Source: CAZAPO01 sp044841755 (lineage in GTDB: Bacteria; Bacteroidota; Bacteroidia; Flavobacteriales; Flavobacteriaceae). Taken from it: a DNA stretch of 64,000 bases. The notes beneath the pieces are model-generated. The model did no database searches. It saw only the letters and a list, made by a program, of their open reading frames with translations, and had not been told where the DNA came from. Positions 1-9,141 of the stretch are shown piece by piece. Where the stretch lies: the NCBI GenBank assembly GCA_044841755.1, contig JAXOFM010000003.1, positions 248,001 through 312,000 of the forward strand, read 5' to 3'. The number at the start of each line of letters is the position of its first letter. The stretch's first letter is position 1. The position numbers were made by a program, and so were the translations under genes.

Positions 1-199
1 AGAGAAGGTATATTCTTCGGATGCTAACTTTTTATTAGTTAAAGTAGATGATGCAGATAAACGTTATAAAGAGCTTATTGGTAAGGGAGTAGTAGTTAGA
101 AACAGATCTAATCAACCTTTATGCGAGAACTGTTTAAGAATCACTATTGGGACTCCTGAAGAAAATAAAGAACTGATACAAATCATGAAGGAATTATGA
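1..199 (+). CDS. hisC: Histidinol-phosphate aminotransferase, C-terminal end (partial)
   Basis: The open frame runs in from the left edge and ends with TGA at 197-199, overlapping the hisB start in an ATGA arrangement. About 65 residues are visible. They contain a KVDD/KGVVVRN stretch and an NCLRITIGTPEEN tail, which match the end of HisC-type PLP aminotransferases: the arginine in LRIT is the substrate carboxylate contact of the family and GTPEEN is a usual ending. HisC converts imidazole-acetol phosphate and glutamate to histidinol phosphate. The PLP lysine lies outside the window. Its position directly before hisB supports the call. Confidence 0.88.
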   Translation, partial: EKVYSSDANFLLVKVDDADKRYKELIGKGVVVRNRSNQPLCENCLRITIGTPEENKELIQIMKEL

Positions 200-1329
200 A
201 AAGAGTATTGTTTATAGATAGAGATGGAACGTTGATAAAAGAACCAGAAGATCAACAGGTAGATAGTTTTGAAAAGTTAGTATTCTATCCAAAAGTGTTT
301 CAGTATTTAAGTAAAATATGTAATGAACTAGACTTTGAAATAGTAATGGTTACAAATCAAGATGGATTGGGAACAGATTCACATCCTGAAGAGTACTTTT
401 GGCCAGTACATAACTTCATGGTAGATACCTTTAAAGATCAAGGAATTGTATTCGAGGAACAGTTCATAGATAAGACATTTGCAAGTGAAAACGCATCGAC
501 AAGAAAACCAAATACTGGATTGTTGACACAATATTTTTCAGAGGATTATGATCTATCAAATTCTTTTGTAATTGGTGATCGTTTAACAGATGTAGAACTT
601 GCAATGAACCTTGGCGGAAAAGGTATTTTTATTAATGACGAAACCAATCTGGGAACTGATGAGATAACTGTTAAGAGAGGCGACCTAGATGATTACATCG
701 CCTTAGAATCTAACGATTGGAAAGAGATTTATGAGTTCTTAAAGCTTCAGAGTCGATCAGGATATATCGAAAGGAATACCAACGAAACTCAAATAGCTAT
801 AAGCGTCAATCTTGACGGAACTGGTAAAAGCGACATTGATACTGGTTTAGCTTTTTTTGACCACATGCTGGATCAATTAGCACGTCATGGACAAATGGAT
901 CTTGATATCAAGGTTGAAGGTGACTTAGAGGTTGATGAGCATCACACAATAGAGGATACAGCCATTGCGCTAGGAGAGCTGTTTAATGATGTTTTAGGTA
1001 ATAAATTAGGTTTAGAACGTTATGGTTTTTGTTTGCCAATGGATGATTGTTTAGCCCAAGTTGCTATTGATTTTGGTGGTAGAAACTGGTTAGTATGGGA
1101 GGCTGATTTTAAACGTGAAATGATTGGCAAAATGCCAACAGAAATGTTTATGCACTTCTTTAAATCATTTACCGATGGAGCTAAGTGTAATTTAAACATC
1201 AAAGCAGAAGGAACTAATGAACATCACAAGATTGAAGCAATTTTCAAAGCTTTTGCTAAAGCAATTAAAATGGCTGTAAAACGTGATGCAGAAAAGCTAA
1301 TACTTCCATCAACCAAAGGAATGCTGTAA
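196..1329 (+). CDS. hisB: Bifunctional histidinol-phosphatase / imidazoleglycerol-phosphate dehydratase
   Basis: This 377-aa fused enzyme catalyses two steps of histidine synthesis in the cytoplasm. Residues 1 to about 165 are a HAD-type phosphatase with the DxD nucleophile motif at D8-R-D10 (LFIDRDGTL) and a later GDRLTD acidic motif. Residues from about 190 to the end are the dehydratase, with the metal-binding DEHHTIED motif and a second NEHHKIEA motif. The length fits the fused HisB form of gamma-proteobacteria and Bacteroidota. The start overlaps the hisC stop and the stop overlaps the hisH start (TAATG), so translation is probably coupled along the operon. Confidence 0.97.
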   Translation: MKRVLFIDRDGTLIKEPEDQQVDSFEKLVFYPKVFQYLSKICNELDFEIVMVTNQDGLGTDSHPEEYFWPVHNFMVDTFKDQGIVFEEQFIDKTFASENASTRKPNTGLLTQYFSEDYDLSNSFVIGDRLTDVELAMNLGGKGIFINDETNLGTDEITVKRGDLDDYIALESNDWKEIYEFLKLQSRSGYIERNTNETQIAISVNLDGTGKSDIDTGLAFFDHMLDQLARHGQMDLDIKVEGDLEVDEHHTIEDTAIALGELFNDVLGNKLGLERYGFCLPMDDCLAQVAIDFGGRNWLVWEADFKREMIGKMPTEMFMHFFKSFTDGAKCNLNIKAEGTNEHHKIEAIFKAFAKAIKMAVKRDAEKLILPSTKGML

Positions 1330-1913
1330 TGAATATTGTAATTATAGATTACGGAGCAGGAAACATTAAAAGTATTCAGTTTGCCTTTGAACGTTTGGGT
1401 TATCATGCTATTTTGTCTAGTGATCCAGAAGTTATTCAAAAAGCAGATCGCGTCATTTTCCCAGGAGTGGGTGAGGCTAGTAATGCCATGGCAAAACTTA
1501 AAAAGTCAGGATTAGATAAACTTATTCCTAAATTAAAACAACCTGTTTTGGGTATTTGCTTAGGAATGCAATTGTTATGCAAACATTCTGAAGAAAATAA
1601 CACTAACGGACTAGGAGTTTTTGACTTGGAGGTTAGAAAATTTGAGAACAACTTGAAAGTTCCTCAAATGGGCTGGAATACCATTTATAATCTTAAGTCA
1701 GAATTATTTAACGGTCTTAAAGAAGAAGAATATATGTACTTAGTACACAGTTATTATGCAGAGTTAAATGATAATGCAATAGCTACTACTAACTACGGTT
1801 TAGAATATGCAACAGCGCTGCAGAAAGATAACTTTTATGGAGTACAATTCCATCCTGAAAAGAGTAGTGTATTTGGTGAGAAAATTTTAAAGAATTTTAT
1901 TGAATTAGTATGA
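1329..1913 (+). CDS. hisH: Imidazole glycerol phosphate synthase, glutaminase subunit
   Basis: This is a 194-aa class I glutamine amidotransferase. The nucleophile is C77 in the GICLGMQLL elbow, and H175 and E177 in FHPEKS complete the triad. HisH releases ammonia from glutamine and passes it to HisF, which lies two genes downstream. The gene overlaps hisB by one base and hisA by four bases (ATGA). Length and motifs are normal for the family. Confidence 0.97.
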   Translation: MNIVIIDYGAGNIKSIQFAFERLGYHAILSSDPEVIQKADRVIFPGVGEASNAMAKLKKSGLDKLIPKLKQPVLGICLGMQLLCKHSEENNTNGLGVFDLEVRKFENNLKVPQMGWNTIYNLKSELFNGLKEEEYMYLVHSYYAELNDNAIATTNYGLEYATALQKDNFYGVQFHPEKSSVFGEKILKNFIELV

Positions 1914-2635
1914 GAATAATTCCTGCTATAGACATAATAGAAGGGAAGTGCGTTAGACTTACCAAGGGTGATTATAGTACTAAAAAAGTCTATAACGAAA
2001 ACCCTTTAGAAATCGCTAAACAGTTTGAAGATGCTGGAATACAGTATTTACATGTTGTTGATCTTGATGGTGCTAAGGCTAGTCATATTGTGAATTATAG
2101 AACGCTTGAGCAAATCGCTGCTAAAACAAGTTTAAAGATTGATTTTGGAGGAGGGTTAAAGTCTAATGAAGACTTGCATATTGCTTTTGAATCTGGTGCT
2201 TCACAAATAACTGGAGGGAGCATTGCTGTCAAGAACCCAACGATTTTTATCAACTGGATTGATAAATACGGTTCAGATAAAATTATTTTAGGAGCGGACT
2301 GCAATGATGAAAAGATTGCTATTTCTGGATGGCAGGAAGAAAGTGATTTAGAAGTGATTCCATTTATTCAAGATTATCAAACAAAGGGAATTCAATATGT
2401 GATTTGTACAGACATTTCAAAAGATGGAATGTTGGAAGGTCCTTCGTTTAATCTTTATGAAAGAATTGTTGCTGAATGTTATGATATAAAGCTAATCGCT
2501 TCTGGTGGAATATCTACTTATGATGAGCTTCCTAAGCTTAAAGAAATAGGCTGTGAAGGTGTCATTATAGGAAAAGCTATTTATGAGAATAGAATCAGTT
2601 TAAAGCAACTTGAGCAATTTATTATAAGTAATTAG
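1910..2635 (+). CDS. hisA: ProFAR isomerase (HisA)
   Basis: This is a 241-aa (beta/alpha)8 barrel. The N-terminus RIIPAIDIIEGKCVRL carries the first catalytic aspartate, and a second is seen in the half-barrel repeat at ICTDISKDGMLEGPS. Phosphate-binding glycine motifs appear as DFGGGLKS and ASGGIST. HisA isomerises the ribosyl aldose ProFAR to the ketose PRFAR. It lies between hisH and hisF, overlapping hisH by four bases and separated from hisF by one base, which is the normal order in this phylum. Confidence 0.97.
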   Translation: MRIIPAIDIIEGKCVRLTKGDYSTKKVYNENPLEIAKQFEDAGIQYLHVVDLDGAKASHIVNYRTLEQIAAKTSLKIDFGGGLKSNEDLHIAFESGASQITGGSIAVKNPTIFINWIDKYGSDKIILGADCNDEKIAISGWQEESDLEVIPFIQDYQTKGIQYVICTDISKDGMLEGPSFNLYERIVAECYDIKLIASGGISTYDELPKLKEIGCEGVIIGKAIYENRISLKQLEQFIISN

Positions 2636-2636
2636 T

Positions 2637-3392
2637 ATGCTGGCAAAAAGAATCATACCATGTTTAGACATTAAGGACGGAAGAACCGTTAAAGGCGTGA
2701 ACTTTGTCAACCTTATTGATGCAGGAGACCCAGTTGCATTGGCAAAACAGTATGCAGATAAAGGTGCAGATGAACTGGTTTTTTTGGATATATCTGCTAC
2801 ACTGGAAGCGAGAGCTACAACTTTAGAAATGGTATTACACGTTGCAGAACAAGTGAACATACCTTTTACTGTAGGTGGTGGAATTTCGTCTATCGAGCAT
2901 GTTGATGCATTATTGAAGCATGGAGCTGACAAAATATCAATCAATTCTTCAGCGGTTAAAAGGCCTGAACTCATCAACGAATTATCTAATAAATTTGGTA
3001 GTCAATGTATTGTAGTTGCTATTGATGCTAAAGAAATTGATGGTGAATGGTTTGTACATTTGGCTGGAGGTACAATTTCAACAGAAATTAAACTGTTTGA
3101 TTGGGCAAAAGAAGTTGAAGAACGCGGAGCTGGAGAGATATTATTTACCTCAATGAATCATGACGGAACTAAAAATGGTTTTGCTAATGAAGCTTTAGTA
3201 AAATTATCTGAGCTAGTCAATATTCCAATTATAGCTTCTGGTGGAGCTGGAAAAGTTGAGCATTTTGTAGATACCTTTAAAGAGGGTAAAGCCGATGCAG
3301 CATTAGCGGCAAGCGTTTTTCATTTTGGGGAAATTCCAATAATGGATTTAAAAAGAGAATTAAAAAAAGAAAATATAGAAGTAAGAATCTGA
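2637..3392 (+). CDS. hisF: Imidazole glycerol phosphate synthase, cyclase subunit
   Basis: This is a 251-aa (beta/alpha)8 barrel homologous to HisA. The start MLAKRIIPCLDIKDGRTVKG is diagnostic, with the first catalytic aspartate in CLDIKDG and the second in LFTSMNHDGTKNGF. Phosphate loops are seen as TVGGGISS and ASGGAGK. HisF closes the imidazole ring using ammonia from HisH, producing imidazoleglycerol phosphate for HisB and AICAR for purine synthesis. The stop codon overlaps the hisIE start by one base. Confidence 0.97.
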   Translation: MLAKRIIPCLDIKDGRTVKGVNFVNLIDAGDPVALAKQYADKGADELVFLDISATLEARATTLEMVLHVAEQVNIPFTVGGGISSIEHVDALLKHGADKISINSSAVKRPELINELSNKFGSQCIVVAIDAKEIDGEWFVHLAGGTISTEIKLFDWAKEVEERGAGEILFTSMNHDGTKNGFANEALVKLSELVNIPIIASGGAGKVEHFVDTFKEGKADAALAASVFHFGEIPIMDLKRELKKENIEVRI

Positions 3393-3982
3393 TGGAAATA
3401 AAGTATAACAGCCACGGACTAATCCCTGCAATTATTCAAGATACGAAAACTAAAACTGTTTTGATGTTGGGTTATATGAATGAAGAATCCATTCAAAAAA
3501 CGAAGGACACCAAAAAGGTTACTTTCTTTAGCAGAAGTAAGCAGCGTTTATGGACAAAAGGAGAGGAGAGTGGTAATTTCTTAAACCTAGTGAGTATTAA
3601 GAACGATTGTGATAATGATACACTTTTAATTCAAGTTAATCCTGAAGGACCAACTTGTCATAAAGGAACTGACACTTGTTGGGAGGAAGAAAATGCTTCT
3701 TCACTCGGATTTCTTACTGAACTTGAAGATATTATTAGTCAGCGTAAAGAAAATGCGTCTGGCGACACCTCATATGTTGCTTCATTATTTGAAAAAGGAA
3801 TTAATAAAATAGCTCAAAAAGTAGGAGAGGAGGCTGTAGAAACTGTAATTGAAGCCAAAGACACGAACGATGATCTTTTCTTAAATGAAAGTGCAGACCT
3901 TTTGTTTCATTACTTGATTCTGTTACAAGCCAAAGATTATAAGCTGAAAGACATTGTGAATGTTTTAAAATCTCGTCATTAA
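3392..3982 (+). CDS. hisI: Bifunctional phosphoribosyl-AMP cyclohydrolase / phosphoribosyl-ATP pyrophosphatase
   Basis: This is a 196-aa fused HisIE protein. Residues 1 to about 105 form the cyclohydrolase, with the zinc-site cysteines in NDCDNDTLL and GPTCHKGTDTCW. Residues from about 108 onward form the all-helical pyrophosphatase, with the acidic EKVGEEAVE-type motif seen here as QKVGEEAVETVIEAKD. It carries out steps two and three of the histidine pathway. It is the last visible gene of the operon, and the next gene starts 38 bp downstream. Confidence 0.96.
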   Translation: MEIKYNSHGLIPAIIQDTKTKTVLMLGYMNEESIQKTKDTKKVTFFSRSKQRLWTKGEESGNFLNLVSIKNDCDNDTLLIQVNPEGPTCHKGTDTCWEEENASSLGFLTELEDIISQRKENASGDTSYVASLFEKGINKIAQKVGEEAVETVIEAKDTNDDLFLNESADLLFHYLILLQAKDYKLKDIVNVLKSRH

Positions 3983-4019
3983 ACTTGTCAAAGCTTGCTA
4001 AAATAGTTTTCTTGTAGTT

Positions 4020-4805
4020 ATGTTTAGCAAGCGATTTTATTACCTCATAAAGATTCAGTATTTAGGCTATCGTTTTCATGGTTGGCAAAAACAACCTAAT
4101 GTGAAAACCTTGCACTTAATGGTAGATCGCACCTTAAAGTATATTCTAGGTGATCAAACATTTAAAACCTTAGCATCTGGACGTACAGACGCAATGGTTT
4201 CCGCTAATGAGGCAGCAATAGAATTGTTTTTAGATGATGCGCCTTTAAATGATTTAAATGAGTTTTTAGAGCTCTTCAATCACAATTTACCTCAAGATAT
4301 TAGAGCATTATCCATTAAAGAAGTTGACGAGAGTTTCAACATTATCAATGATCCAAAAACAAAGGAGTATTTATATCTGTTCACGGAAGGTCAAAAGAAC
4401 CATCCATTTTGTGCACCTATCATAACTACAATACTTGATTCTTTGGATATTTCCATAATGAAAGAAGGAGCTAAGTTGTTTGAAGGAACACATAATTTCA
4501 AGACTTATTGCTATAAGGCTAGTGATAATGGAGAGTACGTGAGAACTATTGAGTCTTGTTCATTAGAACTCAACAATATATTCACTGCTAATTTTTTCCC
4601 TGAAACCTCTTATGTTTTGAGAGTTAGAGGAAAAGGTTTTGGTAGAAATCAGATTCGACTAATGATGGGATCTTTAATAAAGTTGGGTAGAGGTGAAATT
4701 TCCTTAGAATATATTCGACAAACACTTCAACCAGAAAGTAAGGAGGTAATGGATTATATTGCTCCAGCTTCTGGTTTAATACTTAACAAAATTGAATTTG
4801 AATAA
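4020..4805 (+). CDS. TruA-family tRNA pseudouridine synthase, divergent
   Basis: The 261-aa protein has the TruA outline. An N-terminal KIQYLGYRFHGWQKQP matches the family's YDGT.FHGWQ motif. The catalytic aspartate loop is SGRTDAMVSANE, and the C-terminal part has VRGKGFGRNQIRLMMGSL, like the F..nmvR.mvg core. Canonical TruA reads GRTDAGVHA after the catalytic Asp; here GVHA is replaced by MVSA, so the target base may differ from positions 38-40. It lies 38 bp after hisIE and 39 bp before the DUF2461 gene and may be co-transcribed with them. Family membership is secure; substrate is not. Confidence 0.85.
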   Translation: MFSKRFYYLIKIQYLGYRFHGWQKQPNVKTLHLMVDRTLKYILGDQTFKTLASGRTDAMVSANEAAIELFLDDAPLNDLNEFLELFNHNLPQDIRALSIKEVDESFNIINDPKTKEYLYLFTEGQKNHPFCAPIITTILDSLDISIMKEGAKLFEGTHNFKTYCYKASDNGEYVRTIESCSLELNNIFTANFFPETSYVLRVRGKGFGRNQIRLMMGSLIKLGRGEISLEYIRQTLQPESKEVMDYIAPASGLILNKIEFE

Positions 4806-4843
4806 CGGTTTCAAATTCGTAATTTCAGACAAAATAATTCCAT

Positions 4844-5524
4844 ATGAGTACTACCATACCTAAGGCTGCCCTTGACTTTTTCAAAAAGCTACAAAAGAAT
4901 AATAATCGTGACTGGTTCAATGACAACAAGAAGGAATTCAAAGCTGTTGAGGCTGAAGTGAAAGGTGTGTATGGTGAGATTTATAATCGATTAAATCAGC
5001 ATGATGAAGTCGATAAAATGAAGATGTTCCGTATTTATAGAGATGTGCGTTTCTCAAAAGATAAAACTCCATATAAGACCCATTTCGGTGGAAGTTTTCA
5101 CCGTAAAAAGCCTGAACTAAGAGGAGGTTATTATTTACATATTGCACCAAATAATGAAAGCTTTTTAGCTACAGGTTTTTGGGAACCAGCTTCTCCAGAT
5201 CTTTTACGCATTAGAAAAGAATTTGAAATGGATGCTGAACCAATGCGTAAGATTCTTGCTGATAAAAGCTTTAATTCAATTTGGGGAGATAAATTTGTTG
5301 GAGATGAAGTAAAGTCAGCTCCAAAAGGTTTTAGTAAAGAAGACACAAATATTGATCTCATTAAAAAGAAACAATTCATCTTTACGAGAAAGTTTACTGA
5401 TAAGGAAATAGTAGCTGATGGCTTTCTGGACACTGTTGATGATTCGTTTAAAGCAATACGACCTTTCTTCAATTACATGAGTGAAGTATTGACAACAGAT
5501 TTAAACGGAGTTTCACTTATTTAG
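4844..5524 (+). CDS. DUF2461 domain-containing protein
   Basis: This is a 226-aa cytoplasmic protein with the hallmarks of DUF2461: FFKKLQKNNNRDWF near the N-terminus, RDVRFSKDKTPYKTHFG in the middle, and GGYYLHIAPNNES. The function of the family is unknown. There is no signal peptide or membrane segment. The 3' end overlaps the convergent gene at 5521 by four bases. Confidence 0.9.
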   Translation: MSTTIPKAALDFFKKLQKNNNRDWFNDNKKEFKAVEAEVKGVYGEIYNRLNQHDEVDKMKMFRIYRDVRFSKDKTPYKTHFGGSFHRKKPELRGGYYLHIAPNNESFLATGFWEPASPDLLRIRKEFEMDAEPMRKILADKSFNSIWGDKFVGDEVKSAPKGFSKEDTNIDLIKKKQFIFTRKFTDKEIVADGFLDTVDDSFKAIRPFFNYMSEVLTTDLNGVSLI

Positions 5525-5937
5525 ACAGCTGCAAGTGTTTTGCTTTGTTCAATTAATTGAACGCTATCAATCAGGCTTTCTTTTACCAGATTCATCATTC
5601 GTTTGTTTAGAGCAGATGAATTTTGAATATAAACTTGGTATTCTTCAATAGTGAAAACACCAATCATCATACCCTTTAGGCTATTTCGAAATTTCATATC
5701 CTTGTGAATAGCGTTCTCTATGTAATCAATCCTTTTTTCTAAAGATAGATCATAGAAAACATTTTTATGCTTTGCGACATAGTTTCTAAAGACCTCAATA
5801 AAAAGTGGTCTTTGAAGTTTAATTATTGGTCTTAAAACAAGGTTCTGAAAGCGTTCATCTGCACTCATCCCATCGTTAATAGTAGTCGTCATATAATCGG
5901 GACGAAAACGCTTGAGGTCAAGGTCTCTGGTTTCCAT
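5521..5937 (-). CDS. Conserved hypothetical protein, helical (relatives sometimes labelled glyoxalase)
   Basis: This is a 138-aa, largely helical, soluble protein without a signal peptide. Recognisable segments are the ADERFQNLVLRPIIKLQ stretch and YIQNSSALNKRMMNLVKE. I recall similar proteins in other Flavobacteriia annotated as glyoxalase, but I see none of the metal-ligand pattern of the vicinal oxygen chelate fold. I treat that name as an annotation artefact and assign no function. It is a monocistronic minus-strand gene with its stop overlapping the DUF2461 stop. Confidence 0.75.
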   Translation of the reverse strand: METRDLDLKRFRPDYMTTTINDGMSADERFQNLVLRPIIKLQRPLFIEVFRNYVAKHKNVFYDLSLEKRIDYIENAIHKDMKFRNSLKGMMIGVFTIEEYQVYIQNSSALNKRMMNLVKESLIDSVQLIEQSKTLAAV

Positions 5938-6023
5938 AACTGTTAGATTTGTAATTAAATTTATACAAATCTTAAATGTATAATTAATGATACATCATTA
6001 GTTGTTAACCACCTTATTAACAT

Positions 6024-6052
6024 TAAAAAAGCCAATCAAAACGATTGGCTTT
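6024..6052 (-). terminator. Rho-independent terminator after the 1004-aa propeller gene
   Basis: Perfect 10-bp arms (6028-6037 and 6043-6052, AAAGCCAATC with its complement) enclose a 5-nt loop. Read on the minus strand the hairpin is followed by a run of six Ts. It lies just past the stop of the gene that ends at 6058. Confidence 0.85.
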
Positions 6053-6057
6053 CTAAC

Positions 6058-9000
6058 TTATTCATTTACAAACTCTTCAAAAGTTTTCAGCTGTAGATCT
6101 TTTACTTTTGCTTTCTTTTTAAGTTTAGCGAAATCTACTTTGGCTTTATTAAATCTATCTTCAATTATTTGTAATGTTTCCAGTTCCGACTTAGATGGTT
6201 TATCGTAACTTCCAGCTACTTTACTATATAAGTCTGCCATTTTCTCTCTTAATTGTGGTTCTGCAGCACCTACATAATTATCACCAGTAGTTATCACTAG
6301 AGTTTCCTTTAATTCTTGAAGAGAAGCCTTTGCTTTTTTACTTGTAGTATTTGAAAGTATTTCGTCTAACTCATAAACCAGATACGCTAATTCTTCTGTC
6401 ATATTAAACAACTTCATTGTTGTTGAGTTTTTTAACTCTCTATCACTTTGAGACAAATCAGCGCTTTTGTCATAAATAACCTCAAACACATGTTCAAAAG
6501 TATCTCGACCTTTTTTGATAACCGCTTTATAAGTTCCTTCAGGTACTCTTGGAGCAGTGAAACCACCAAATACTAATGTCTTTCCCTTTGCTACTTTTGG
6601 CTGCTTCATTGTAAAGCTCCAGTTGACTATATTAATTCCTTTAGATTTTCCAGGAGCAATATTACTTAATACATTTCCATCTAAGTCTTGAATTTCCATT
6701 GACATTTTACCAAAGGTGTGTCGTTTGGATAGCACATATTTAATTTGCCCTAATCTTGTTGAATTTCCACCAATGAATTGCGTTTCATATCCAAAACTAC
6801 CTGAAAACCCGCTTTGATCATTCATAACCATAGGATCACTTTCAAAAAAATGAAGTTTTTCAGACAATGTTTTATCATTAATCTCTCTTAAGGGTGAAAT
6901 ATCATCGATGATAATTACACCTCTACCATGAGTTCCCATTACAAGGTCATTAGTTTTCTTTTGTAGATCAATGAAATGAACAGCAACAGAAGGCATATTA
7001 TTGGTGAATTTTCCCCAACTTTTTCCACCATCAGTAGTGATGTAAAGCCCAAACTCTGTTCCTAAGAACAAAAGATCTTCATTAACATAATCTTCTTGAA
7101 TATTTCTAGCAAATCCAACAATGTCATCACTAATTATATTTGTCCATGTTTGGCCATAGTCAATAGTTTTGTAGGCATAAGCATTCATGTCACCAGAAGT
7201 ATGTCCGTCAAATACAGCATAGGCTGTTCCTTTATTATGAACACTTGCCTCAATATGATAACACCAGGTATTAGCAGGTAATCCTTGAATGTTTGAGACC
7301 GTATTTACCCACGTTTTTCCACCATCTTGGGTGACTTGAACGTTACCATCATCGGTTCCAACCCAAATTACATTTTCATCAAGAGTAGATTCGGCAATGG
7401 TAAAAATTGTAGTATGGTTTTCTGCACCAGAGTTATCCATAGATAAACCACCTGAGTCTTGCTGTTGTTGTTTAGCAGGATCGTTAGTAGTTAGATCTGG
7501 TGAAATGATCTCCCAAGTGTTACCCATATCTTCTGATTTGTGTAAAAATTGGCTTCCCATATAAAATCTATCTGGCTTATGAGCACTGGTTGCCATTGGA
7601 GCATTCCAGTTAAACCGAAGTTTTGCGTAACCTTGTTGAGGTAATGGCTGAATGGTTTTTATTAATTTATTGTCAACATCATATCTCCACACATTTTCTG
7701 CACCTTGCATTTCAGAGTAGATAATATTCTTTGTTGGATGTTTTAATACTCTAAATCCGTCACCACCACCAATTGAATTCCACTCACGAGCTTTTATTCC
7801 ACCTGGAGCATAAGATGGTCCATACCAAGAACCATTATCTTGTAATCCTCCATAAACATTATAAGGTTCTGCATCATCAACACTTATATGATAAAACTGC
7901 GATAGTGGTAAATTTTCAACTATTTCCATAGTAGTGCCACCATTCCATGAACGATAAACTCCACCATCGGTTCCAACATACATTCGATCAGAATCATTTA
8001 TATCGAATATTATATCATGAATATCACTGTGCATATTACCAAGATTTCTAAAGGTTTTTCCACCATCTCTAGAAATTGAGCCACTTAATCCACCTTTTAC
8101 AACCACATCTTCGTTTCTCGGATCAACAACTATTCGAGAGAAGTAAAAAGGGCGAACTGTAATACCAAAGTCGTTATTCAACTGTTTCCAGTTAGCGCCA
8201 GCATCATCACTTCTATACAATCCCTTCTTAGTATCTTCCTCAGCTTCAATTACTGTATATAATACATTTGAGTTAGTTGGAGCAACAGCAATTGCCAAAC
8301 GACCTAATTTTCCTTCTGGAAAACCATTATGAATTTTATTCCAAGTTGCACCACCATCAGTAGATTTATAAAGAGCACTCTTATCACCTCCAGAATTAAA
8401 TGACCAACCAGTTCTTCTAAATTCCCACATAGAAGCATAAAGCGTGTTAGGGTCATTAGGATCCATTATAAGATCTGCACAACCTGTAGTTTGGTCAACG
8501 TATAATATCTTAGACCATGTTTTTCCTGCATCCAAAGATTTATAAACACCACGTACTTCGCTGTCAGACCACAATGCTCCTAAAACACCTACATATACTT
8601 CATTTGAATTATTTGGATTTACAATCACGTTAGCAATACGTTCAGATTTTTCAAAACCTATCTTGCTCCAATTTGTACCACCATCAACAGATTTATACAG
8701 TCCATCACCAACAGACACACTGTTTCTTGGCCATGTTTCACCAGTTCCAACATATATTACATTATCTGGGTCGTTAGGATCTACTTCCACTGCACCAATG
8801 GATTGGCAGTATTCATCAAAAATTGGATTGAAAGTGGTTCCAGCATCATTTGATTTCCAAACACCGCCACCAGCAGTTCCTGCATATATAATACGTGGAT
8901 CGGTTGGGTGAGCTTCCATATCGTTAATTCTCCCACTCATTAAAGCGGGACCTATATGTCTAGCTGTTAGATCTCCAAAATAGTCTTCAATTTTAATAGA

Positions 9001-9072
9001 TTTTTTGTCTTGAGAATGAATTGGAGCATTGGCTAATAAGGCCAAACTTAGAATAGTTAAAATTCTTTTCAT
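6058..9072 (-). CDS. Exported sortilin/VPS10-like Asp-box beta-propeller protein
   Basis: This 1004-aa protein begins with a signal peptide (MKRILTILSLALLANAPIHSQ) and continues with at least nine Asp-box repeats of the S-x-D-x-G-x-T-W type, for example GLYKSVDGGTNW, GVYKSLDAGKTW and ALYKSTDGGATW. This predicts a large beta-propeller in the periplasm or on the surface, like VPS10/sortilin or BNR proteins. The last 150 or so residues are helical and charged, and no sorting domain of the type IX system is obvious. The fold is clear; the activity is unknown. A paralogue of 1029 aa lies at 26958-30047. The downstream hairpin at 6024 suggests a single-gene unit. Confidence 0.88.
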   Translation of the reverse strand: MKRILTILSLALLANAPIHSQDKKSIKIEDYFGDLTARHIGPALMSGRINDMEAHPTDPRIIYAGTAGGGVWKSNDAGTTFNPIFDEYCQSIGAVEVDPNDPDNVIYVGTGETWPRNSVSVGDGLYKSVDGGTNWSKIGFEKSERIANVIVNPNNSNEVYVGVLGALWSDSEVRGVYKSLDAGKTWSKILYVDQTTGCADLIMDPNDPNTLYASMWEFRRTGWSFNSGGDKSALYKSTDGGATWNKIHNGFPEGKLGRLAIAVAPTNSNVLYTVIEAEEDTKKGLYRSDDAGANWKQLNNDFGITVRPFYFSRIVVDPRNEDVVVKGGLSGSISRDGGKTFRNLGNMHSDIHDIIFDINDSDRMYVGTDGGVYRSWNGGTTMEIVENLPLSQFYHISVDDAEPYNVYGGLQDNGSWYGPSYAPGGIKAREWNSIGGGDGFRVLKHPTKNIIYSEMQGAENVWRYDVDNKLIKTIQPLPQQGYAKLRFNWNAPMATSAHKPDRFYMGSQFLHKSEDMGNTWEIISPDLTTNDPAKQQQQDSGGLSMDNSGAENHTTIFTIAESTLDENVIWVGTDDGNVQVTQDGGKTWVNTVSNIQGLPANTWCYHIEASVHNKGTAYAVFDGHTSGDMNAYAYKTIDYGQTWTNIISDDIVGFARNIQEDYVNEDLLFLGTEFGLYITTDGGKSWGKFTNNMPSVAVHFIDLQKKTNDLVMGTHGRGVIIIDDISPLREINDKTLSEKLHFFESDPMVMNDQSGFSGSFGYETQFIGGNSTRLGQIKYVLSKRHTFGKMSMEIQDLDGNVLSNIAPGKSKGINIVNWSFTMKQPKVAKGKTLVFGGFTAPRVPEGTYKAVIKKGRDTFEHVFEVIYDKSADLSQSDRELKNSTTMKLFNMTEELAYLVYELDEILSNTTSKKAKASLQELKETLVITTGDNYVGAAEPQLREKMADLYSKVAGSYDKPSKSELETLQIIEDRFNKAKVDFAKLKKKAKVKDLQLKTFEEFVNE

Positions 9073-9091
9073 TTTGATTAAGATGTGAATT

Positions 9092-9126
9092 AAAAAAAGC
9101 CTTAATGAATATTCATTAAGACTTTT
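9092..9126 (-). terminator. Terminator hairpin with a perfect 20-bp palindrome
   Basis: Positions 9101-9120 are a perfect palindrome (CTTAATGAATATTCATTAAG). The stem extends outward with one mismatch into A- and T-rich flanks. On the minus strand the hairpin runs into seven Ts, consistent with termination after the gene ending at 9142. Confidence 0.75.
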
Positions 9127-9141
9127 AATATGTTTGGTTGA

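Noticed and set aside
1020..1439. Minus-strand open frames of 60-71 codons opposite hisB and hisH
   Set aside because: They lie fully inside well-supported his genes, have no family motifs, and mirror the codon pattern of the real strand.
5521..5937. Glyoxalase function for the 138-aa protein
   Set aside because: Name recalled from relatives, but the sequence lacks the His/Glu metal-ligand pattern and is helical.
6002..6208. Plus-strand frame of 68 codons across the terminator and the end of the 1004-aa gene
   Set aside because: It runs through a hairpin and overlaps a real gene; the sequence is a serine/leucine-rich shadow typical of antisense frames.
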